Source: Bacillus sp. NEB1478 (GTDB lineage: Bacteria > Bacillota > Bacilli > Bacillales > Fictibacillaceae). Taken from it: a stretch of 64,000 bases of DNA. Below the pieces are notes generated by a model. That model ran no database searches and was not told the origin of the DNA. It saw only the letters and a program-made list of their open reading frames with translations. The stretch lies in contig NZ_CP134049.1 in the NCBI RefSeq assembly GCF_031582965.1, forward strand, positions 1,116,001 to 1,180,000, given 5' to 3'. Numbering within the stretch: position 1 is the stretch's first letter; each line of letters starts with the position of its first letter. Positions 34,767-42,988 of this stretch are shown here, piece by piece. Position numbers and translations under genes: made by a program.

Positions 34767-36026
34767 ATGAACATTTTACAAGACTTGGAGTTCAGAGGGC
34801 TTCTGCATCAAGTAACAGATCGAGAAGGACTTGAAAAAGAACTTGAGAACGGAAAAGTGAAATTATACTGTGGGTTTGACCCGACAGCAGATAGTCTTCA
34901 TATTGGGAACTTATTGGCGATTTTAACTTTAAAAAGATTTCAAGAAGCCGGTCATTCACCGCTTCCGCTGGTAGGTGGAGGAACAGGTCTTATTGGCGAT
35001 CCGAGCGGACGTTCAATTGAAAGAACTTTAAATGAACAAGAAACGGTTGTTCAATGGACAGAAAAAATTAAAAGCCAACTTTCTAAACTTCTTGATTTTG
35101 AGTCTGAAACGAACCCGGCGAAGATGGTTAACAACTACGAGTGGCTGAGCCAGCTTACTGTTATTGAGTTTTTACGGGATGTAGGAAAAAACTTTTCCAT
35201 CAATTACATGCTTGCAAAAGATTCTGTTGATTCACGATTAGAAGGCGGTATTTCTTTTACCGAATTTTCTTACATGATTCTTCAGGCCTACGATTTCTTA
35301 AACTTGTACAAACAAGAAGGATGCAAGCTTCAAATCGGCGGAAGCGATCAATGGGGTAACATTACTGCAGGGATGGAATTAATACGCCGATCTGGTGAAG
35401 AAGATAAAGCTTTCGGATTAACGATTCCTCTAATTACGAAAGCGGATGGAACAAAGTTTGGGAAGACAGCTACAGGTACTATCTGGCTTGATGCTGAGAA
35501 GACTACACCATACGAGTTCTACCAATTTTGGGTGAATGCAGCCGATGCGGATGTTATCAACTGGATAAAATACTTCACTTTCTTTTCTAAAGAAGAAATT
35601 GTGCAGCTTGAGCAATCACTTCAGCAAGCACCTGAAAAACGTGAGGCACAAAAAGCATTAGGCCGTGAAGTGACAACACTTGTTCATGGAGAAAAAGCAT
35701 ACCTTCAAGCAGTAAAAATTACAGAAGCGTTATTCAGCGGAAACCTTTCTGAACTAACTGCAGATGAAATCGAGCAAGGTTTCAAAGATGTTCCATCATT
35801 TACTGTAGAAAATCACGCAGATTTGAACCTAGTTGATCTTCTTGTTGAAGCGAAAGTTTCTCCTTCTAAACGCCAAGCAAGGGAAGATATCACAAATGGT
35901 GCTGTTTCTGTAAATGGAGAAAAGGTACAAGATCTTAGCTTTGTAATTGATGAAAAAGACCGTATTGAAAATCGTTTTGTTATTATTAGAAGAGGGAAGA
36001 AAAAGTACACGCTCATTAGATATTAA
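34767..36026 (+). CDS. tyrS: tyrosyl-tRNA synthetase TyrS
   Basis: This class I synthetase charges tRNA-Tyr. The 419-residue protein has the HIGH-type motif ADSLHIGNLL near residue 45. GGSDQWGNI binds tyrosine, and KFGKT takes the place of KMSKS. A C-terminal S4-like RNA-binding domain includes PSKRQAREDITNGAVSVNG. The ATG at 34767 follows GAGAGGAAAG, after the T-box terminator; the frame is open upstream into the leader only by chance. Order tyrS-rpsD is as in B. subtilis. Confidence 0.95.
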   Translation: MNILQDLEFRGLLHQVTDREGLEKELENGKVKLYCGFDPTADSLHIGNLLAILTLKRFQEAGHSPLPLVGGGTGLIGDPSGRSIERTLNEQETVVQWTEKIKSQLSKLLDFESETNPAKMVNNYEWLSQLTVIEFLRDVGKNFSINYMLAKDSVDSRLEGGISFTEFSYMILQAYDFLNLYKQEGCKLQIGGSDQWGNITAGMELIRRSGEEDKAFGLTIPLITKADGTKFGKTATGTIWLDAEKTTPYEFYQFWVNAADADVINWIKYFTFFSKEEIVQLEQSLQQAPEKREAQKALGREVTTLVHGEKAYLQAVKITEALFSGNLSELTADEIEQGFKDVPSFTVENHADLNLVDLLVEAKVSPSKRQAREDITNGAVSVNGEKVQDLSFVIDEKDRIENRFVIIRRGKKKYTLIRY

Positions 36027-36033
36027 GAAGGAT

Positions 36034-36070
36034 GACCCAAAGATGATTTATTAATCTTTGGGTTATTTTT
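36034..36070 (+). terminator. intrinsic terminator of tyrS
   Basis: ACCCAAAGAT and ATCTTTGGGT arms are followed by TATTTTTTT after the tyrS stop. Confidence 0.82.
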
Positions 36071-36098
36071 TTGCTGAAAATTTGATAATTTCACGTTC

Positions 36099-36200
36099 CG
36101 TGGAATTATTTGAAATAACGTGGATAAACAGGGAGTTAACGTGGAATTATTGAAAATAACGTGGATATATTGGACATGACTGTGGAATTAAATAAAAATG
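36099..36200. repeat. phased 20-21 bp repeat array, locus D (GTGGAATTA core)
   Basis: Units start at 36099 (CGTGGAATTA), 36119 (CGTGGATAAA), 36140 (CGTGGAATTA), 36160 (CGTGGATATA) and 36181 (TGTGGAATTA), spacings 20, 21, 20 and 21 bp. Odd units carry GGAATTA and even ones GGATA, so there is a second-order alternation. It lies between the convergent tyrS and rpsD genes, whose 379-bp gap otherwise holds only two terminators. The core is shared with locus C. Confidence 0.8.
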
Positions 36201-36363
36201 ATAGCTTTAAAAGAGTAAAAAGATAATCTTTCTGACGATCCTGTCCTGTTTTTTAAAAATATGGTGCAAAAGTGGAAAAATGGCTTCAAAATAACAAAAA
36301 AACGACTTGCAGGGGTTAATTTCTCTTTTTAGTCGTCCTCCTTAAATTTTCATTAAAACGCAA

Positions 36364-36398
36364 AAAAGGAAGATCCGAGTCGGATCTTCCTTTTTATT
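36364..36398. terminator. intrinsic terminator of rpsD
   Basis: AAAGGAAGATCCGA and TCGGATCTTCCTTT form a strong stem with A and T tracts on the two sides, just downstream of rpsD on the minus strand. Confidence 0.88.
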
Positions 36399-36405
36399 AT
36401 GACGA

Positions 36406-37008
36406 TTAACGAGAGTAGTACTCAACGATTAGCTGTTCAGTAATCTCAGCAGGAAGTTCAGAACGCTCTGGTAAGCGAGTGAATGTACCTTCCAATTTGT
36501 TTTCGTCAAATGTTAAGAAATCAGGTACGAAGTTGTTTACTTCGATCGCTTCTTTAAGAACATCAAGGTTGCGTGATTTTTCACGAACACCGATTACATC
36601 TCCAGCAGATAGACGGTAAGAAGCGATATCAACACGCTTTCCGTTTACTGTGATGTGACCGTGGTTTACTAATTGGCGAGAAGCACGACGAGTGCGAGCA
36701 AGACCAAGACGGTAAACTACGTTATCTAAACGAGCTTCTAATAGAGCCATGAAGTTTTCACCATGGATACCAGGCATTTTACCAGCATCGTTGAAAATGC
36801 GGCGGAATTGACGCTCGTTTACACCGTACATGAAACGAAGCTTTTGCTTCTCTTGTAGTTGTAAACCGTATTCAGAGATTTTTTTACGTTGTGTTGGACC
36901 ATGTTGTCCTGGAGCGTATGGACGCTTAGAAAGTTCTTTACCAGTACCGCTTAGAGAGATTCCAAGACGACGTGATACTTTCCATGTAGAACCTGTATAT
37001 CGAGCCAT
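36406..37008 (-). CDS. rpsD: 30S ribosomal protein S4
   Basis: S4 initiates assembly of the small ribosomal subunit and in Bacillus represses its own translation. The 200-residue protein has the standard N-terminus [19 protein letters not shown] and the S4 RNA-binding domain ([20 protein letters not shown]). No zinc-binding cysteines are present, so it is the zinc-free form. ATG at 37008 follows AAGGAGGAG; an upstream ATG at 37026 precedes that SD and is not the start. A long leader precedes it. Confidence 0.96.
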   Translation of the reverse strand: MARYTGSTWKVSRRLGISLSGTGKELSKRPYAPGQHGPTQRKKISEYGLQLQEKQKLRFMYGVNERQFRRIFNDAGKMPGIHGENFMALLEARLDNVVYRLGLARTRRASRQLVNHGHITVNGKRVDIASYRLSAGDVIGVREKSRNLDVLKEAIEVNNFVPDFLTFDENKLEGTFTRLPERSELPAEITEQLIVEYYSR

Positions 37009-37205
37009 TATAGACTCCTCCTTCATCTGTTTGTTTTGTGTTAAAACAATCCAGTGACTATGACCTTTTCAAAAGCATATTTTATATGAAAAATACCTTC
37101 ACTTCAGCAGCCATGAAGCTACGCGATATTCCAAGACCGATATGGATCAAGGTACAAAATATCAACTTATGATGGGCACAGTGCCGCTTATTTTACACAA
37201 AGAAT
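37009..37205 (-). promoter_or_regulatory. rpsD leader, probable S4 autoregulatory RNA
   Basis: About 195 bases separate the promoter from the S4 start and contain no gene. The B. subtilis rpsD leader is known to be bound by S4 itself. Several self-complementary stretches are visible (for example CATATCGG and CCGATATG-type pieces near 37130-37150), but I did not derive the full fold. Confidence 0.55.
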
Positions 37206-37235
37206 AGTATAAACTTTTTTTAGCTGTTGTGTCAA
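37206..37235 (-). promoter_or_regulatory. sigma-A promoter of rpsD
   Basis: On the minus strand a perfect TTGACA, an 18-bp spacer and TATACT form a strong housekeeping promoter, as expected for a ribosomal protein gene. Confidence 0.8.
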
Positions 37236-37272
37236 CAGTCTCATTGTTTTACGTGAATTTGACAGGGGCAAT

Positions 37273-37301
37273 TTGTAAAACCATCACTAATCATATATGA
37301 T
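37273..37301 (+). promoter_or_regulatory. sigma-A promoter of the methionine gamma-lyase gene
   Basis: TTGTAA, a 17-bp spacer and TATGAT lie 53 bp before the start codon, and a cre-like site overlaps the expected transcription start. Confidence 0.6.
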
Positions 37302-37309
37302 AGTAGTAA

Positions 37310-37323
37310 AGAAAGCGCTTACA
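37310..37323 (+). promoter_or_regulatory. cre site (CcpA operator)
   Basis: AGAAAGCGCTTACA matches the cre consensus TGwAAnCGnTnwCA at all but the first base. It starts 8 bp after the -10 element, a position that gives repression. CcpA is encoded in this window. Confidence 0.7.
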
Positions 37324-37354
37324 TTTTTAAATTGTCCTAAAAGGAGCAGTCAAA

Positions 37355-38533
37355 ATGGATACAAAACGCTTTGAAACAGAAGTTATTCACAAGGGGTATC
37401 ATGCACTTCAGCATCATGGAAGTTTATCACCCCCTATTTTTCAAACATCCACGTTTGTTTTTGAAAATGCAGAAACTGGAGCTAAACGATTTGCTGGGGA
37501 AGAAGACGGATTTATTTATTCAAGACTAAGCAATCCAACTGTAGCCATGCTCGAGGAACGAATCGCATCGATGGAAAATGGAGAAAAGGGGCTTGCTTTT
37601 GGTTCAGGGATGGCTGCTGTCTCGGCAATACTGCTTGGACTGACGAAAACAGGGGATCATGTTCTCTGTTCTGAAGGGGTGTATGGCTGTACATTTGGAC
37701 TTTTGAATTTAATGGAAGAAAAGTATCATATCACTCATAACTTCCATCCAATGAATGATGAGGATTCCTTGCGAACAGCAATAACGGATCATACTACCGT
37801 TATTTATGTAGAATCACCTATCAATCCAACGATGAAACTCGTTGATTTAGAAATGATAAGCAGAGTGGCAAAAGAATTTAAAATCCCAGTCGTTGTTGAT
37901 AACACATTCTGTTCTCCTTATCTCCAGCGACCTCTCGATATAGGTTGTGATGTTGTTATTCATAGTGCAACAAAATATTTATGCGGCCATGGTGATGTAA
38001 TCGGCGGTCTTGCTGTCGGAAAAAAAGAGCTGATGGGCCATTTGGCGATGACTACCCAAAAGGATATTGGCGGGGTTATGTCACCTTTTGATGCTTGGTT
38101 ATTATTAAGGGGAATTAAAACATTGCCCGTACGCATGGACCGTCATTGTGATAATGCTGGTAAAATTGCAGCACTGTTAAAGGAACATCCTGCAGTTGAA
38201 ACAGTTTTGTTCCCTGGTGATGAGGATTTTCCTCAATATGAACTTGCAAAGAAGCAGATGAGCAATGCTGGGGGATTAATCAGCTTTGAAATCAAAGGGA
38301 ACAAAGAAACGGCTCAGAAGTTCATGAATTCACTGGAGTTAGTTAAAATTGCAGTTAGTTTAGGAGATGCTGAAACGCTTATACAGCACCCGAGTACAAT
38401 GACGCATGCAGTAGTTCCTGAAGAAAATAGAATTCAGATGGGAATCAGTGATCGTCTATTGCGATTATCAGTCGGTTTAGAAGCGTGGGAAGACATTTGG
38501 GCTGATTTAGAAAAGTCATTGAACAAATTATAA
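37355..38533 (+). CDS. megL: methionine gamma-lyase (PLP-dependent)
   Basis: This 392-residue Cys/Met-metabolism enzyme probably cleaves methionine to methanethiol, 2-oxobutyrate and ammonia. The PLP lysine is in HSATKYLCGHGD (about K206), and AFGSGMAAVSA binds the cofactor phosphate. Cys112 in VYGCTFGLL corresponds to the cysteine that distinguishes methionine gamma-lyases from cystathionine lyases, which supports the specific call. The SD is AAAGGAG. A cre site over the promoter suggests use under carbon limitation. It is inserted between rpsD and ytsP relative to B. subtilis. Confidence 0.85.
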   Translation: MDTKRFETEVIHKGYHALQHHGSLSPPIFQTSTFVFENAETGAKRFAGEEDGFIYSRLSNPTVAMLEERIASMENGEKGLAFGSGMAAVSAILLGLTKTGDHVLCSEGVYGCTFGLLNLMEEKYHITHNFHPMNDEDSLRTAITDHTTVIYVESPINPTMKLVDLEMISRVAKEFKIPVVVDNTFCSPYLQRPLDIGCDVVIHSATKYLCGHGDVIGGLAVGKKELMGHLAMTTQKDIGGVMSPFDAWLLLRGIKTLPVRMDRHCDNAGKIAALLKEHPAVETVLFPGDEDFPQYELAKKQMSNAGGLISFEIKGNKETAQKFMNSLELVKIAVSLGDAETLIQHPSTMTHAVVPEENRIQMGISDRLLRLSVGLEAWEDIWADLEKSLNKL

Positions 38534-38567
38534 AAAATGCACTGTGCCAAAAGCACAGTGCATTTTT
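38533..38567 (+). terminator. intrinsic terminator
   Basis: AAAATGCACTGTGC-CAAAA-GCACAGTGCATTTTT is a perfect long hairpin just after the lyase stop codon. Confidence 0.9.
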
Positions 38568-38605
38568 GTTTTTAGCTGTTTTTGCAATCTTTGTTGCTTT
38601 TGAAA

Positions 38606-38735
38606 AGTTGATTTCCGTTTCAGGATGCCCGCTATCCCCGCAGGACAAAGAAAGAAACGGCCACAATACATCGCACGAAGAAAATGTGGTTTTCTTTTTC
38701 GAGGAGTCTCGGATCTAGCACTCCAATTTAACTTT
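38606..38735 (-). repeat. dispersed intergenic repeat, copy 3 (internally deleted)
   Basis: Read on the minus strand, this copy runs AGTTAAATTGGAGTGC, GAGACTCCTCGAAAA, TTTTCTTCGTGCGATGTA and GGCCGTTTCTTTC, and ends TCCTGAAACGGAAATCAAC. The first 110 bp closely match 49412-49515. The middle GC-rich portion present in the 49-kb copy is missing, joining GCGGG directly to the CATCCTGAAAC end. It lies between the lyase terminator and the fRMsr gene and contains no gene. Confidence 0.65.
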
Positions 38736-38788
38736 ATCTTCACCAAGCCTTCTTAAAACACCGCAGTCATTTGAAATGAACCAATGTT

Positions 38789-39274
38789 TTAAATAAATTG
38801 AAGCAGAATAGCCGCAAACTTCTCTAAGTTCTCTCGGTCCACTTCGTCAAAACGTTCTTTCTCAGGACTATCAATATCCAGCACTCCAAGCAATTTGCCC
38901 TCTTTAACAAGCGGTACAACAATCTCTGATTGTGAAGCGGCATCACAGGCAATATGACCAGGGAATTCATGCACGTCTTTAACAACAAGTGTTTCTTGAT
39001 TTTGTGCTGCAGTTCCACAAACCCCTCTGCCAAGCGGAATTCTTACACACGCTGGCAATCCTTGGAATGGACCTAACACAAGCTGGTTTGTTTCTTCATC
39101 AAACGAATAAAATCCTACCCAATTTACCTGATCCAAAAATTGATTTAACAATGCGGAAGCGTTGGCTAAATTTGCTGTACTATTTGTTTCTCCTTCTAGC
39201 AGAGCGTGCAATTGTTTATTTAAAAGGGAATAAGCTTCGTTTCTGTCTGTGCTGTATTTTTCTGCTGTAAACAT
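38789..39274 (-). CDS. ytsP: free methionine-(R)-sulfoxide reductase (GAF domain), YtsP
   Basis: This single-GAF-domain protein reduces free methionine R-sulfoxide. From the chosen start it has 161 residues, with Cys76 (LPACVRIP), Cys86 (GRGVCGTA) and Cys110 (HIACDAASQSEIVVP). These are the three conserved cysteines of the fRMsr family, and DIDSPEKERFDEVD closes the pocket. ATG at 39274 has GGAGG upstream; an ATG at 39304 lacks one. It sits near rpsD as in B. subtilis. With the methionine lyase next door, this region handles methionine turnover and repair. Confidence 0.88.
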   Translation of the reverse strand: MFTAEKYSTDRNEAYSLLNKQLHALLEGETNSTANLANASALLNQFLDQVNWVGFYSFDEETNQLVLGPFQGLPACVRIPLGRGVCGTAAQNQETLVVKDVHEFPGHIACDAASQSEIVVPLVKEGKLLGVLDIDSPEKERFDEVDRENLEKFAAILLQFI

Positions 39275-39424
39275 CACAATTCCTCCAAACCTGATAAAAT
39301 GCACCTTTTATTTTATCAAATTATGTTGAACTATACATCCTAAAACCCTTATTTGTCGAGCGATTATTAAAGGTTTATGTCTGTCCTCCAAGAATTTTAA
39401 ACTTATAAGAAGGATGGTGAAAAA

Positions 39425-40111
39425 ATGAAGGCAGATCCGGTTGTAACAAAATTGAAAATTGCTGAAGCGGCCATTTCTCTGTTTACTAGCCAAGGATACA
39501 AAGGAACGACTGTAAGACAAATCGCAAAAAAGGCGAATGTGAACGTTGCCCTTATTTCCTATCATTATGGCGGGAAGAAGGGACTTTTAGAAAAGTTAAT
39601 CACATCTTTTTTTGAAGGTTACATTAGAAAGGTGGAAATTGTTTATCATACTTCCAATTCTTCTACTGTTAAAGGAAGCTTTATAGAACTAGTGGAAGAA
39701 TTATTATACTTTCAACAAACAAATCTCCCGCTTGCCCGATTTGTTTACCGTGAAATGACGTTGGATTCTACTTTAGTAAGAGAGTTAATGTCCACGTATC
39801 TGTTAAAAGAAAAATATTTCTTTCAAACATTGTTCGAAAAAGGAATGAAAAAGAAAGAGTTTAAAAAACAGTCTGTTGATTTTTTAACGCTTCAATTTAA
39901 AGATATGATGATGATGCCGTTTTTGCATCCTCAATACTTGACCGAGGTTTTTCACATCGCAACAGAGGGTGAACATTTCATTAAGTCTTACCGAAAATGG
40001 ATGTTAAACTGGTTTGACAAATTTGTTTGTCAAGCAGAGAGAAAAAATTCTCTCCTCTCCGCTGTCCATACGCCTCTATTCGGATCTATTCAAGAAAAGT
40101 GGGGTAGCTAA
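39425..40111 (+). CDS. refZ: TetR-family regulator RefZ (YttP)
   Basis: In B. subtilis RefZ binds motifs near the origin at sporulation onset and affects FtsZ ring placement and chromosome capture. The 228-residue protein has a TetR helix-turn-helix near residues 25-47 (TTVRQIAKKANVNVALISYHY) and an all-helical C-terminal domain. It lies between ytsP and hisJ as in B. subtilis. GAAGGATGG is the SD. Its last 36 bp overlap the 3' end of hisJ on the other strand. No RefZ binding motif was verified here. Confidence 0.85.
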   Translation: MKADPVVTKLKIAEAAISLFTSQGYKGTTVRQIAKKANVNVALISYHYGGKKGLLEKLITSFFEGYIRKVEIVYHTSNSSTVKGSFIELVEELLYFQQTNLPLARFVYREMTLDSTLVRELMSTYLLKEKYFFQTLFEKGMKKKEFKKQSVDFLTLQFKDMMMMPFLHPQYLTEVFHIATEGEHFIKSYRKWMLNWFDKFVCQAERKNSLLSAVHTPLFGSIQEKWGS

Positions 40112-40909
40112 ATTTGCTGAAGCATTTATTGCATCGAAACCTTGACCGAGTCCCTTGACGGTATGGGCATCTGACCCGTATATAAGAGGGATTCTTCTTT
40201 TTTGTGCTTCTTTTATCACCCATAGAGGGGGATAAGGTTCCAGACAATAAGGTTTTGCAAGTCCTGCACCATTATAGTCTAATGACATTCCTCTATTTGA
40301 AATTTCATCTAAAATGATTTTCATTTCGGCAGAATAATTAAAGTCCACTGGAAATAATTGCTGGAACTTTTTAGCCAGTGTAATATGACCAATCCTTAAA
40401 GGCTGATTGTTTGTAAAAACATGTTTAACTGACAAGGTTACAGCATTAAAGTAGTTTTGATAAACGGCTGACAGACTGCCTGACTTCTTAACCATTTCGC
40501 CGAAAACGACTTCATCAAAATCCATGCAGTAAAAAGTCTCATTTAGTTTAAGAAAATGAACAGAAAGAATCGCATCATCAATTTCCGGCCAAACTTCACG
40601 AAGCAATTTATGCGTATCCTCTTCAAATCCTTCTATAAAATCTACTTCCAACCCTGTTTTGATTTCAATCTGGTTTTTATATTCTTTTTTTAGTTCGTGC
40701 AGTTTCTGAAAATATGCATTCAAATCTTGATATGCCATAGCACTGTCTTTGGCAGGAGCTGGATCATGGAAAGTTTTGGGCAAAGGGGCATGTTCAGTAA
40801 AAGTTATCCCTTTTAGACCAAGAGTTATAGCTCTTTCTATATACATTTCAAATGTGTCTGCTGAGCCGTGTGGGCAAAAGGGAGTATGCACATGTCCATC
40901 ATAATACAT
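40076..40909 (-). CDS. hisJ: histidinol-phosphatase HisJ (PHP family)
   Basis: HisJ removes phosphate from histidinol phosphate, the penultimate step of histidine synthesis. The PHP-domain protein begins YYDGHVHTPFCPHG with the first metal ligands. GITFTEHAPLP, KTGLEVDFIEG, LSVHFL, and YGSDAHTVKGLGQGFD follow. ATG at 40909 follows GAGGAGGAAAAAGG; the frame is open to 40942 without an SD. The 277-residue protein is near the usual size. The rest of the histidine pathway is not in this window. The 3' end overlaps refZ tail to tail. Confidence 0.9.
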   Translation of the reverse strand: MYYDGHVHTPFCPHGSADTFEMYIERAITLGLKGITFTEHAPLPKTFHDPAPAKDSAMAYQDLNAYFQKLHELKKEYKNQIEIKTGLEVDFIEGFEEDTHKLLREVWPEIDDAILSVHFLKLNETFYCMDFDEVVFGEMVKKSGSLSAVYQNYFNAVTLSVKHVFTNNQPLRIGHITLAKKFQQLFPVDFNYSAEMKIILDEISNRGMSLDYNGAGLAKPYCLEPYPPLWVIKEAQKRRIPLIYGSDAHTVKGLGQGFDAINASANLATPLFLNRSE

Positions 40910-41132
40910 CCTTTTTCCTCCTCTATTCGACAAAATCTTCATTAATTTGGAAAAAATTTATCAAATTATGCAACTTTTTTGCGTCAAATGTGTGTTTACA
41001 TGTTATCATAAAAGCATTAAACTGCAATTTTATATGCAGAATAACCTATTTTCTCGATAGTGTAGAAGTTTACATCAAAAATACATATAACAATGAACTT
41101 AAAGAATAGAACCAGCAGAAAGGGTGCCTCTA

Positions 41133-42824
41133 ATGATATACGTAGTCATTGCCATAGTTACATTCCTTGCATTGATCTTGTACGGGGCCATGTCACGGCG
41201 AAAAATTTATAAAGAGATTGACCGACTGGAAGCATGGAAAATGCAAATTATGAACCGTCCATTAACAGATGAAATTTCAAAAGTTAAAGGAATGGCGATG
41301 ATCGGTGAAACGGAAGAAAAATTCGAAATGTGGCGCCAAGAGTGGGATGAAATGGTTACCACCCGTCTTCCTAATTTAGAAGAAGACCTCTTTGATTCTG
41401 AAGAGTACACAGATAAATATAGATTTAAGAAAGCTAGGACTGTGTTAAATGATGTGAACCGTTCATTAGAACGCATGGACGACAGAATGAAGGAAATCAC
41501 ATCTGAAATAAATGAATTAGTGACAAGCGAAGAACTAAACAGGGAAGAGATTGTCGAAGCGAAAGAAAAGCTGCAGGAGACGAAAAAATATTACCTTACT
41601 CATATTCGTGCTCTTGGTCAAACGGCAATTATTTTTGATAAGGAATTGGATGAGATCAAGGTTCTTTTTGAAACTTTTGAGGAATTGACGATTCAGGGAA
41701 GCCACTTGGAAGCACGACAGAAGCTTGTTGAGAGTTTAAACCGCATCACTGTATGTAAAACACAAATGGAAGGTGTGCCAGAGCTTCTCGTTATTTTACA
41801 AGCCGATATTCCAGGCAACTTAAAAGATTTAGGAACAGGTTTTGATGAAATGCAGGAGCAAGGTTATGTGCTGCATCATATTGGAATCGATAAAGAGCTG
41901 GAATCCCTAAAAGACTTGAACGAAAAAGCATTAGAAAAAGTGCTGGAGCTTGATTTGGAATCTGCGCAAAAAGATCTTGATGAATTGACTAATAAAATTG
42001 ATCAGTTATATGAAATGCTCGAAAATGAAGTGCATTCTAAGCAATTTGTTATCAAACAGCGGGCTGTTTTTTTATCCACTATTGAAAATTTGCAGGATAG
42101 AATCGAAAATCTTAAGCAAGAAACAGAAGTCGTATCAAACAGCTACTTTATTGAACAAAATGAAGCTGAAATGCAAAAGAAAATTGAAAAGCTCTTCCAT
42201 AAGCTTGAAAGCAGATTTATGATCATTCAAGAATCAATCGATGAAAAGAGAGAATCTTTCTCGGTGATCCGAGAGATGATGGATGAAATGCAAAAGCAAA
42301 TGGAAGAATTGGAAAGATCCCAGAAGGTATACGAAGAAATGCTGCATAATCTTAGAAAAGATGAATTAGATACGAAACAAAGCTTAAAAGCCCTAAGGAA
42401 AAAACTTTTAGAAGCAAGACGTATGGTGCAAAAAAGCAATCTTCCTGGTCTGCCTGAACATTATTTGATTACCATTGGAAAAGCAGAAGAATATATCATT
42501 GAAGTATCTAAAAAGCTAGATGAGAAGCCTTTAGAAATGTCTGATGTTTCATATGTTTTGAACAAGGCACACGAAGCCGTTGATGAAGGTTATGAAGAAA
42601 CTTCAGCAATGATAGAAAACGCGATATTAGCTGAAAAGCTTATCCAGTACGGAAATAGATTCAGAAGTTCAAATCAAACTGTTTCAATCCGATTAATTGA
42701 AGCGGAAATCGCTTTTAGAAATTACCAGTATGAAGATGCACTGCAAATTGCGGCAGACGCAATTGAACGAGTTCAGCCTGGTATACTTAAAGAGATGGAA
42801 ATCAATTTAAAATCACATGTATAA
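41133..42824 (+). CDS. ezrA: septation ring formation regulator EzrA
   Basis: EzrA is a membrane protein that limits FtsZ ring number and helps direct PBPs during division. The 563-residue protein has one N-terminal membrane segment (IYVVIAIVTFLALILYGAM) with the N-terminus outside. A long cytoplasmic spectrin-like coiled coil rich in Glu and Lys forms the rest. Near the end is ETSAMIENAILAEKLIQYGNR, a conserved EzrA patch. ATG at 41133 follows AAAGGGTG; a GTG three codons upstream is part of that region. Length matches B. subtilis EzrA. Confidence 0.93.
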   Translation: MIYVVIAIVTFLALILYGAMSRRKIYKEIDRLEAWKMQIMNRPLTDEISKVKGMAMIGETEEKFEMWRQEWDEMVTTRLPNLEEDLFDSEEYTDKYRFKKARTVLNDVNRSLERMDDRMKEITSEINELVTSEELNREEIVEAKEKLQETKKYYLTHIRALGQTAIIFDKELDEIKVLFETFEELTIQGSHLEARQKLVESLNRITVCKTQMEGVPELLVILQADIPGNLKDLGTGFDEMQEQGYVLHHIGIDKELESLKDLNEKALEKVLELDLESAQKDLDELTNKIDQLYEMLENEVHSKQFVIKQRAVFLSTIENLQDRIENLKQETEVVSNSYFIEQNEAEMQKKIEKLFHKLESRFMIIQESIDEKRESFSVIREMMDEMQKQMEELERSQKVYEEMLHNLRKDELDTKQSLKALRKKLLEARRMVQKSNLPGLPEHYLITIGKAEEYIIEVSKKLDEKPLEMSDVSYVLNKAHEAVDEGYEETSAMIENAILAEKLIQYGNRFRSSNQTVSIRLIEAEIAFRNYQYEDALQIAADAIERVQPGILKEMEINLKSHV

Positions 42825-42826
42825 AA

Positions 42827-42857
42827 ACTGCCAGGATTTTTTCCTGCAGTTTTTTTA
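42827..42857 (+). terminator. intrinsic terminator of ezrA
   Basis: AAACTGCCAGGA-TTTT-TTCCTGCAGTTT followed by TTTT is an imperfect but stable hairpin. Confidence 0.8.
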
Positions 42858-42988
42858 CTGCGCAATAAAAAGAGTGCTGCAAACAAAGAATAATTACTAA
42901 AATGGTTTGTATGCCACAGCATTTATATTATGGTATTATAATGAAATGTGTAATTTGGAACGTTTTGTTTAATTGGAGGATTCAGTTG

